The notes under the pieces: model-generated
The model's input: only the letters and a program-made list of their open reading frames with translations
Told to the model about the DNA's origin: nothing
Databases searched by the model: none
In this document: one piece after another, positions 1 through 4,690 of the stretch
Layout of the letters: every line of letters starts with the position of its first letter
Position numbering within the stretch: the stretch's first letter is position 1
NCBI GenBank assembly: GCA_902465325.1
Contig: CABQMV010000090.1
Coordinates: 1-8,418 of the forward strand
Direction of reading: 5' to 3'
Source: an uncultured Oscillospiraceae bacterium
GTDB taxonomy: Bacteria > Bacillota > Clostridia > UBA1212 > SIG427
DNA: 8,418 nucleotides
Program-made: the position numbers and the translations under genes

Positions 1-361
1 TGGCCTTTTTCAAGCCGTATTTCTTTCTTTCCTTCATTCTGGGGTCTCTGGTCAGGAAGCCCTCTGCTTTCAGGCTGGCTCTGTTGTTCTCGTCAAGCTC
101 CAGCAAAGCCCTAGAAATTCCGTGGCGGATCGCGCCCGCCTGGCCGGTATAGCCGCCGCCTGTAACCTTACAGTCCACATCCAGCTTTCCTTCATTATTC
201 GTAACAGCTAAGGGCTGGCTGACAATCAGTTTCAGGGTCTCCAGGCCAAAATAATCATCAATACTCCTGCCGTTGATGGTAATCTTTCCAGTACCCTGAG
301 TCAAACACACTCTTGCAACGGACTTCTTTCTTCTGCCAGTAGCGTAATATTTATCTGCCAT
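1..361 (-). CDS. rpsI: 30S ribosomal protein S9 (3' end cut by window edge)
   Basis: Structural protein of the small ribosomal subunit; the S9 C-terminal tail reaches the P-site tRNA. The 120 visible residues start MADKYYATGRRKKSVARV and contain the S9 core: GTGKITINGR (about 23-32), DYFG, the Gly-rich VTGGGYTGQAGAIRHGISRAL (about 67-86), and DPRMKERKKYGLKKA at the visible end. Bacterial S9 is about 130 residues, so only about 10 terminal residues, normally ending in SKR, should lie off the left edge. The ATG at 361 is preceded 8 bases upstream by GGGAGG (370-375), a strong ribosome site. The gene follows rplM after 22 bases, the standard L13-S9 order, and is probably co-transcribed from the promoter upstream of rplM. 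No promoter is evident in the short gap. Identification is very secure. Confidence 0.98.
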   Translation of the reverse strand, partial: MADKYYATGRRKKSVARVCLTQGTGKITINGRSIDDYFGLETLKLIVSQPLAVTNNEGKLDVDCKVTGGGYTGQAGAIRHGISRALLELDENNRASLKAEGFLTRDPRMKERKKYGLKKA

Positions 362-383
362 TTCAAAATCCTCCCTTCAACAA

Positions 384-812
384 TCAAAAGCTGTAGACTT
401 CAGGTTTCTGCGCCTGATGCTCATGCTCCGCACCGGCGTATACCTTCAGCTTTTTGTACATAGCTCTGCCCAGTGAATTCTTGGGAAGCATTCCCTTAAC
501 AGCCAACTCTATAATCTTTTCAGGATGCTTTACCGCCAGTGATTTATACGGAACCTCTTTCAGTCCGCCGGGATAACCCGTATGGTACCTGTACTTTTTC
601 TCTTCCCATTTACTGCCCGTCAAGACAATTTTATCCGCATTTACAACAATAACATAGTCACCCATATCCATAAAAGGCGTATAAGCAGGCTTATTCTTCC
701 CGGACAGAATCTTTGCGATTTCGGAAGCAAGGCGGCCCAGCACTTTGCCTTCTGCATCGATGACATACCATTTTTTATCTGACGAATTGCCGCTTGGCAC
801 ATATGTCTTCAT
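384..812 (-). CDS. rplM: 50S ribosomal protein L13
   Basis: Early-assembly protein of the large ribosomal subunit that binds 23S rRNA. The 142-residue product matches the usual bacterial L13 length. It starts MKTYVPS, and conserved blocks are WYVIDAEGKVLGRLAS (about 15-30), YTPFMDMGDYVIVVNADKI (about 44-62), the HTGYPGG loop (about 77-83) and the L13 signature VKGMLPKNSLGRAM (about 105-118). An in-frame TTG one codon upstream (815) is possible. I chose the ATG at 812 because GGAGGT (821-826) then sits 8 bases away and L13 proteins usually begin MKTY. It is the first gene of an rplM-rpsI operon with a near-consensus promoter at 867-895. L13 is known to control its own operon in some bacteria, so leader regulation is plausible but not shown here. 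Confidence 0.98.
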   Translation of the reverse strand: MKTYVPSGNSSDKKWYVIDAEGKVLGRLASEIAKILSGKNKPAYTPFMDMGDYVIVVNADKIVLTGSKWEEKKYRYHTGYPGGLKEVPYKSLAVKHPEKIIELAVKGMLPKNSLGRAMYKKLKVYAGAEHEHQAQKPEVYSF

Positions 813-820
813 CAAAAACT

Positions 821-826
821 ACCTCC
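821..826 (-). promoter_or_regulatory. rplM ribosome binding site
   Basis: GGAGGT on the minus strand, 8 bases before the ATG at 812 and only 5 before the alternative TTG at 815. The spacing favours the ATG, giving a 142-residue L13. Confidence 0.85.
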
Positions 827-866
827 AACTACTTAAAATTTAGTTTCCTAATATCAAACGAAGCTT

Positions 867-895
867 ATCATAATACATTCCGCAAAACTTGTCAA
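867..895 (-). promoter_or_regulatory. Promoter of rplM-rpsI (housekeeping sigma type)
   Basis: On the minus strand there is a perfect -35 TTGACA (890-895), a 17-base spacer and -10 TATGAT (867-872), one mismatch from TATAAT. Transcription should start near 860, giving a leader of about 48 bases before the rplM ATG. The sequence just upstream of the -35 (about 896-922) is almost pure A/T, which could act as an UP element for the polymerase alpha subunit. A strong, near-ideal promoter is what a ribosomal protein operon would need. Confidence 0.85.
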
Positions 896-915
896 CAAAA
901 ATCCAAAATATTTTT

Positions 916-975
916 ATATATATCTCTTATTCTCTTGTTTTCTCTCAATATATCTCCTTTTCTCTCGTTTTCTCA
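916..975. repeat. Imperfect 30-bp tandem repeat, two copies, polypyrimidine on + strand
   Basis: Copies at 916-945 and 946-975 agree at about 24 of 30 positions. The clearest shared core is TCTCTTGTTTTCTC (931-944) against TCTCTCGTTTTCTC (961-974), exactly 30 bases apart, with TATATCTC present in both. The plus strand is C/T-rich and the minus strand purine-rich (GAGAAAAC units). The repeat lies just upstream of the rplM promoter and about 80 bases before the candidate glk promoter. The gap between rplM and glk (813-1136) contains this repeat, the two promoters and otherwise AT-rich sequence with no credible gene. Its role is unknown: it may be low-complexity drift or a regulatory spacer. Confidence 0.6.
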
Positions 976-1057
976 CTTTTCATTCCATATTATTTTTCCT
1001 TCTATTTTAGGTAAAATGTATCCCATCTGAAATTTTATAAAACAAGTTGAGATTCCC

Positions 1058-1087
1058 TTGTATTTCCTTGTTTATTCGGTGTAAAAT
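1058..1087 (+). promoter_or_regulatory. Candidate glk promoter (weak)
   Basis: TTGTAT (1058-1063), an 18-base spacer and TAAAAT (1082-1087) form a plausible but not strong housekeeping promoter, with a start near 1094 and a leader of about 43 bases ending in GGGAGG (1126-1131) before the glk ATG. An alternative -35 is TTGAGA at 1047-1052, paired with a poor -10 at 1071-1076. An inverted repeat AAACAAG (1040-1046) / CTTGTTT (1067-1073) spans the -35 region and could be an operator, which is inference only. Confidence 0.4.
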
Positions 1088-1136
1088 AGTCAATGTAAAC
1101 ATAGAATGTGATTAGGATAGATAAAGGGAGGTTACC

Positions 1137-2087
1137 ATGTACCGCATAGGAATTGATTTAGGCGGAACCAACATTGTATTCGGCATTGTAACAGACGAGG
1201 GTGAGATTGTAGCAAAATCCAGCGTTCCTACCATGGCCTCAGACCGCACCGGCCAGGAAATCGCAGAAAGTATGGCACAGCAAACTGTAAACCTAATCAG
1301 AGAACACAAATTAGAGGAAAACCAGTTTCGTTCTATAGGAATTGGAAGTCCCGGCGTAGCAGATTCTACCAACGGAGTTTTGATCTATACTGTAAATCTG
1401 CCGTTTATACACACACCCTTTCGGGAAATATTCAGCCGTTATACAGCACTCCCCATGTATATTAATAATGACGCCAACTGCGCAGCGCTGGGAGAAATGA
1501 TCGCCGGTGGCGCAAAGGGCTGCCGCAACTGCATACTGATAACCCTGGGAACCGGCGTAGGCGGCGGTATCATTATCGACGGTAAAATTGTAAGCGGCTT
1601 CAACCATGCCGCCGGGGAGCTGGGGCATATGGTAACCCATAAAGGCGGAGAGCTTTGCAATTGTGGGCGCCGCGGCTGTTTTGAACGCTATGCCAGCGCC
1701 ACCGCTATTATCAACGCAACCAGACTGGCCGCCAAATTTCACCCGGAGTCCGCCATCAACCAGCTTTGCCAGGGGGATTTCAGCAAAATAACAGCCAAAA
1801 CCGCTTTTGACGCCAAACGGCAGGGCGATCTGATCGGCTCGGAAATTGTAGAAACATACATTCGAGATTTAGGAGAAGGCGTTATTAACTTCATCAATAT
1901 ATTCCAGCCAGAAGTCCTGCTGATCGGAGGAGGTGTTTCTCACGAGGGAGAATACCTGCTGGCGCCCCTGAGAGAATATGTACTGAAATATACCTACGCC
2001 AACGAGCACATTCCTCAGACCCGGATAGAAAGAGCAACCCTGGGAAACGACGCCGGTCTTATTGGCGCAGCAATGTTGGATGCGTAA
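1137..2087 (+). CDS. glk: ROK-family glucokinase
   Basis: Cytoplasmic sugar kinase expected to phosphorylate glucose to glucose-6-phosphate with ATP, the entry step for non-PTS glucose and for glucose released from oligosaccharides. The 316 residues match ROK glucokinases (about 300-320). Visible landmarks are the N-terminal phosphate loop IGIDLGGTN (4-12), INNDAN with the likely catalytic Asp112, the second phosphate motif LGTGVGGG (137-144), GELGH (160-164) and the ROK zinc site formed by His164 with Cys174, Cys176 and Cys181 in CNCGRRGC. There is no N-terminal helix-turn-helix, so it is an enzyme and not a ROK repressor. The ATG has GGGAGG (1126-1131) 5 bases upstream. Its end overlaps truA by 8 bases. 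Sugar specificity is inferred from family resemblance; N-acetylmannosamine or fructose kinase activity cannot be excluded. Confidence 0.92.
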   Translation: MYRIGIDLGGTNIVFGIVTDEGEIVAKSSVPTMASDRTGQEIAESMAQQTVNLIREHKLEENQFRSIGIGSPGVADSTNGVLIYTVNLPFIHTPFREIFSRYTALPMYINNDANCAALGEMIAGGAKGCRNCILITLGTGVGGGIIIDGKIVSGFNHAAGELGHMVTHKGGELCNCGRRGCFERYASATAIINATRLAAKFHPESAINQLCQGDFSKITAKTAFDAKRQGDLIGSEIVETYIRDLGEGVINFINIFQPEVLLIGGGVSHEGEYLLAPLREYVLKYTYANEHIPQTRIERATLGNDAGLIGAAMLDA

Positions 2088-2832
2088 AAATATTCTTCTC
2101 AAAATAGAATATGACGGTACAAACTACAGCGGATGGCAGTCACAAAAAAACGCGCCGGCCATTCAGGATACAGTGGAAGCCGCCCTTTCAAAGCTACACG
2201 GCGGCAGTAAAATTCCCATCATTGGCTGTTCCAGAACCGATGCGGGAGTCCACGCCATAGGCTACTGCGGGAATTTTTTTACGAATTCCCCCATACCGCC
2301 TGAAAAATTTGCCTGCGCATTAAATCCTCTGCTGCCCGGAGATATTAAAATAGCAGAATCCCGTCAGGTTCCCGAGGCCTTTCACGCACGTTTTTCAGTA
2401 AAAGCCAAAACCTACCTATATCGCTTCTATTACAGTCCTTTTCCCTCCCCCCTGCTGTTGAACAGAGCCTGGCACATTACCGCCCGGCCGGACTTAGAGG
2501 CAATGAGGACTGCGGCGGAGCAGTTTGTAGGAACCCAAGATTTTCTCTCTTTTATGGCAGCCGGAGGATATCCTACCACTACTGTCCGTACAATATTTGC
2601 AGCAGAAGTAAGTCAGGATCCCTACGGGATTTATACCTTTTCCGTTACCGGAGACGGTTTTCTGTATAATATGATGCGTATTATGGCTGGCACTTTGGTC
2701 TATACGGGCCTTGGAAAAATACCGCCCTGTACCGTTTCAGAAATCATAAAAGCAAAAGACAGAAAAAAAGCCGGCATTACGGCGCCGGCTCAGGGTCTTT
2801 ATTTAGCTCAGGTGCATTTTGAATCATTTTAA
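2080..2832 (+). CDS. truA: tRNA pseudouridine(38-40) synthase TruA
   Basis: Isomerises uridines at positions 38-40 in the anticodon arm of many tRNAs to pseudouridine. The product is 250 residues, normal for TruA. Conserved features are IEYDGTNYSGWQSQ (9-22), the catalytic motif SRTDAGVHA with nucleophile Asp54, ALNPLLPGDI (80-89), FHARFSVKAKTYLYR (101-115), the C-domain GFLYNMMRIMAGTL (193-206) and the terminal AGITAPAQGLYL (231-242). I chose the ATG at 2080, which gives the usual MRKNILLKIEYDG start; an in-frame TTG at 2062 would add six atypical residues. The start lies inside glk, with an 8-base overlap and no good Shine-Dalgarno site, so translational coupling to glk is likely. The 3' end overlaps the convergent membrane-protein gene by 56 bases. 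Many Clostridia have a second TruA paralog, and this may be the one outside the ribosomal cluster. Confidence 0.95.
   Translation: MRKNILLKIEYDGTNYSGWQSQKNAPAIQDTVEAALSKLHGGSKIPIIGCSRTDAGVHAIGYCGNFFTNSPIPPEKFACALNPLLPGDIKIAESRQVPEAFHARFSVKAKTYLYRFYYSPFPSPLLLNRAWHITARPDLEAMRTAAEQFVGTQDFLSFMAAGGYPTTTVRTIFAAEVSQDPYGIYTFSVTGDGFLYNMMRIMAGTLVYTGLGKIPPCTVSEIIKAKDRKKAGITAPAQGLYLAQVHFESF
2763..2790 (-). terminator. Intrinsic terminator of the carD operon, located inside truA
   Basis: Read on the minus strand: AGCCGGC (2790-2784), an 8-base loop GCCGTAAT, GCCGGCT (2775-2769), then an uninterrupted T tract at 2769-2763. The stem is a perfect 7 bp and very GC-rich, followed by a classic U run. The TAA stop of the upstream membrane-protein gene (2779-2777) lies in the loop. 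On the plus strand the same hairpin has no following T run, so it should not stop truA transcription. Confidence 0.85.
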
Positions 2833-3535
2833 GAACCAGAAGCCCCATAAACACAGTAAGAACAGAAATCAGCGCATATAGGAGAACTGTAGCTGCCGTC
2901 CAGATCCCTTTCTGAGCCAGATCCGGCAGCCCCGAATCGCTTAACAGAACCATTGCCGCATTTACAGCAAAAGACATGGCATACGCAATAAAGTATTGCA
3001 GCCCTATAACCAAAATAACCGCCAAAGCATTTCGCCTTACTAAAACAGAACTCTCCCGCAAAGCCTTTCTGCCCCAGCTCTTTCGGAAAACCACTATATA
3101 TGGGCTCAGAGAAAAAAGGAAAAGTGCTATAATTCCCGGAATAAAGCACAGCATAGAAAGCACAAAAACAAGAAAGTACGATAAAATTCTAGTGGCTAAG
3201 TACTTGGGAAAGCATCTCAGAGAAAAGTCAAACGCTTCAGACAGCGGAACCGTCTGCTGTATCATATCCCTTTCGGTAAAATACATCATACACAGATCAA
3301 AAATACCGGAAATAAGAGACAAAACCACAGCGCTCAGCAGCAAGGTAACGAGCTTTCCGGAATAGGAAGATACATTTTCCGATGTAACTCCGCTCATATC
3401 CACTGCCGGCAGCATTAATTGGATCACTGAGATAGGAACATAAATCAGTATCGACAACAGAATAATTTTCAAAAAATACTTTTTATAAATCCGAAAAGCC
3501 CTTCTCAGCAATTCGGATAATTCAGCAGAAGTCAT
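2777..3535 (-). CDS. Multi-pass membrane protein of unknown function
   Basis: A 252-residue integral membrane protein I do not recognise to family level. After a short amphipathic start with basic residues (RRAFRIYKKYFLK, about 11-23), hydrophobic segments lie at about 21-43, 62-86, 115-131, 133-150, 170-198 and 211-237, suggesting about six spans. A cytosolic-looking basic loop FRKSWGRKALRESSVLVRRN (about 150-169) separates the central pair from the later spans. The motif PGIIALFLFSLSPYIVVFRKSWG loosely recalls widespread bacterial polytopic proteins of the YciC or glycerophosphodiesterase membrane-domain type, but that is only an impression. It is the last gene of the carD operon, 4 bases after the preceding stop, with a weak ribosome site, which suggests coupled translation. 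Its final codons and stop come from sequence antisense to truA. Confidence 0.75.
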   Translation of the reverse strand: MTSAELSELLRRAFRIYKKYFLKIILLSILIYVPISVIQLMLPAVDMSGVTSENVSSYSGKLVTLLLSAVVLSLISGIFDLCMMYFTERDMIQQTVPLSEAFDFSLRCFPKYLATRILSYFLVFVLSMLCFIPGIIALFLFSLSPYIVVFRKSWGRKALRESSVLVRRNALAVILVIGLQYFIAYAMSFAVNAAMVLLSDSGLPDLAQKGIWTAATVLLYALISVLTVFMGLLVLKMIQNAPELNKDPEPAP

Positions 3536-3539
3536 AAAT

Positions 3540-4082
3540 CTATTTTGCTCTCTTTCCTTTTTTTGTATTCTCGGAAGGCACAGAAAACCTGCGGCACAGG
3601 AGATAGCCCAGCAGGGTTCCCAAAAGAGTCATCAGTAAACCCATCACCCAGATCTGTATATTAATCGTATCACTAAAAAAATAGTTCAACAAGGCGATCC
3701 CTACACTGTGCCCCTTATTGACCCTCTCCGAAGCATAATCGGGCACAAGGAGGTAAATCATCGTCAGCGTTGCAAAAACGGAGCAAAAATCAGCCAGCAG
3801 GATCATCCAAATCTGTCTTCTGTTTCGTTTATCCCTATTTAAAAAAGCATCACAAAAGGCATATGCGCCAATCCCATTTAACAGAAAAAACAGTACCGAA
3901 AAAACAGAAAACCACCATCGAACCGCAAAAAAGATGAGCCCCCCGCAGATACCGCCTAACAGGGAAAGGCCAAAAGCCTGCCACATATAGGAAGGGACCC
4001 TGTGCGCCTTACGGTATACGGGATCCTTTTTCTTTTCCATATCCTCAAACAGCCCTTTTATGGCAAACTCCTTTTTACTCAT
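3540..4082 (-). CDS. Small membrane protein with four predicted spans, unknown function
   Basis: A 180-residue protein with a charged cytosolic N-terminus (KKEFAIKGLFEDMEKKKDPVYRKAHRVPSY, about 3-32). Hydrophobic segments follow at about 34-54, 57-77, 91-113 and 141-164, and the tail is strongly basic (KKGKRAK). There is no signal peptide or recognised catalytic motif. The start ATG overlaps the carD stop in an ATGA (4079-4082), and AAGGAGG sits 10 bases upstream inside carD, so it should be translated well and in step with carD. The next gene starts 4 bases after its stop. I do not recognise the family. By position it is a candidate partner of the following membrane protein or a target of the same control as CarD; both are inference. 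Confidence 0.75.
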   Translation of the reverse strand: MSKKEFAIKGLFEDMEKKKDPVYRKAHRVPSYMWQAFGLSLLGGICGGLIFFAVRWWFSVFSVLFFLLNGIGAYAFCDAFLNRDKRNRRQIWMILLADFCSVFATLTMIYLLVPDYASERVNKGHSVGIALLNYFFSDTINIQIWVMGLLMTLLGTLLGYLLCRRFSVPSENTKKGKRAK

Positions 4083-4561
4083 CCCACCAAAGCCTCCTTA
4101 ACCATTTGGTCCACCTGCTCGGCATCGTAGCCGCCGGACAGCATAATTTCACTGTAAAGAATCTGCTTTGCGTTATTCAGTATTTTTTTCTCCCCTGTAG
4201 AAAGACTTCTGTCATGATCTCTCAGATACAGGGACTTAAACACCTCTGCCGCCTCAAAAATATTTCCGCTGCGCAGCCTGTCCAGATTCTCCCTGTGCCG
4301 CTTATTCCAGTTCACACTTGACTCCTCGCAGGGCTTTTTCATATACGCCAGCACCTGTGTAATACAAGACTGATCAATAACATCCCGTATTCCCAGCTCC
4401 TCTGCATTGTCCACGGGAACCATAATTCCCATACTTCCATAGGACAGCTTCAGCAGATAATACTGTCTCCTCTGCCCCAGAAATTCCTGTTCCTCAATAG
4501 CGGCAATTACCCCTGCGCCATGCATAGGATATACAATTTTATCTCCAATATGATAAGTCAT
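4079..4561 (-). CDS. carD: CarD-family transcriptional regulator
   Basis: CarD proteins bind the RNA polymerase beta subunit and upstream promoter DNA to stabilise or alter open-complex formation. The 160 residues contain the N-terminal polymerase-interacting domain IGDKIVYPMHGAGVI (5-19), shared with the transcription-repair factor Mfd, followed by YYLLKLSYGSMGIMVPV (34-50). The helical C-terminal DNA-binding domain includes NWNKRHRENLDRLRSGN (84-100) and LYLRDHDRSLSTGEKKILNNAK (about 111-132). Trp85 aligns with the tryptophan that wedges into the minor groove near the -10 element in characterised CarD. I start at the ATG at 4561 (MTYHIGDK). A GTG at 4579 or TTG at 4594 could extend it by 6 or 11 residues. 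The nearest upstream purine run for the ATG is GGGG, so the start is not certain. It heads an operon with two membrane proteins and has its own strong promoter. Confidence 0.93.
   Translation of the reverse strand: MTYHIGDKIVYPMHGAGVIAAIEEQEFLGQRRQYYLLKLSYGSMGIMVPVDNAEELGIRDVIDQSCITQVLAYMKKPCEESSVNWNKRHRENLDRLRSGNIFEAAEVFKSLYLRDHDRSLSTGEKKILNNAKQILYSEIMLSGGYDAEQVDQMVKEALVG
4093..4099 (-). promoter_or_regulatory. Ribosome binding site inside carD for the 180-residue membrane protein
   Basis: AAGGAGG on the minus strand within the last codons of carD, 10 bases before the ATG at 4082. Together with the ATGA stop/start overlap it supports this start and coupled translation. Confidence 0.8.
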
Positions 4562-4631
4562 GATTTTCCCCAGATCCACCCAGGATCCTCTCAAGTAGCA
4601 TAGTAAAAGCAGTAGACTTTACTTATTTTTT

Positions 4632-4660
4632 ATTATATACTATAGTTTGGTTAATTACAA
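4632..4660 (-). promoter_or_regulatory. Promoter of the carD operon
   Basis: On the minus strand: -35 TTGTAA (4655-4660), a 17-base spacer and a perfect -10 TATAAT (4632-4637). Transcription should start near 4625, giving a leader of about 64 bases. The leader contains AGTAAA/TTTACT arms able to form a weak hairpin. The -35 hexamer coincides with the candidate galK -35 on the other strand. Confidence 0.75.
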
Positions 4661-4672
4661 GGTAAATTACCA
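4649..4672. repeat. 12-bp tandem repeat containing a GGTAAATTACC palindrome, in the carD/galK promoter region
   Basis: GGTTAATTACAA (4649-4660) is followed directly by GGTAAATTACCA (4661-4672), matching at 10 of 12 positions. The second copy contains the palindrome GGTAA-A-TTACC (4661-4671). The unit overlaps the carD -35 and falls between the elements of the candidate galK promoter, so a dimeric regulator bound here could affect both genes. No known operator consensus is recognised. Confidence 0.5.
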
Positions 4673-4684
4673 TAAATCTATAAT
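4655..4684 (+). promoter_or_regulatory. Candidate galK promoter
   Basis: On the plus strand a perfect -10 TATAAT (4679-4684) lies 18 bases after TTACAA (4655-4660), a poor -35. The predicted start near 4691 falls on the first galK ATG. An alternative is TAGACT (4613-4618), 17 bases, TATACT (4636-4641), with a start near 4648 and a leader of about 43 bases. Which is used cannot be settled from sequence. Confidence 0.4.
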
Positions 4685-4690
4685 TAGTTA

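Noticed and set aside
794..1030. Plus-strand open frame of 78 codons in the rplM-glk gap
   Set aside because: It starts inside rplM antisense and translates the polypyrimidine repeat into a low-complexity Ser/Phe/Leu run. It has no ribosome site.
1137..2087. Possibility that the ROK gene is a transcriptional repressor
   Set aside because: There is no N-terminal helix-turn-helix; the protein begins directly with the phosphate-binding IGIDLGGTN.
2269..2290. GGGAATT / AATTCCC perfect inverted repeat in truA
   Set aside because: The loop contains the T run but nothing U-rich follows the stem on either strand, and it lies mid-gene, so it is not a terminator. Probably chance.
2892..2930. GCTGCCG / CGGCAGC inverted repeat just past truA, considered as a truA terminator
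   Set aside because: The 25-base loop is long and no T tract follows on the plus strand. How truA transcription ends is unresolved.
2976..3365. Plus-strand open frame of 129 codons
   Set aside because: Antisense to the 252-residue membrane protein; the product is basic and featureless.
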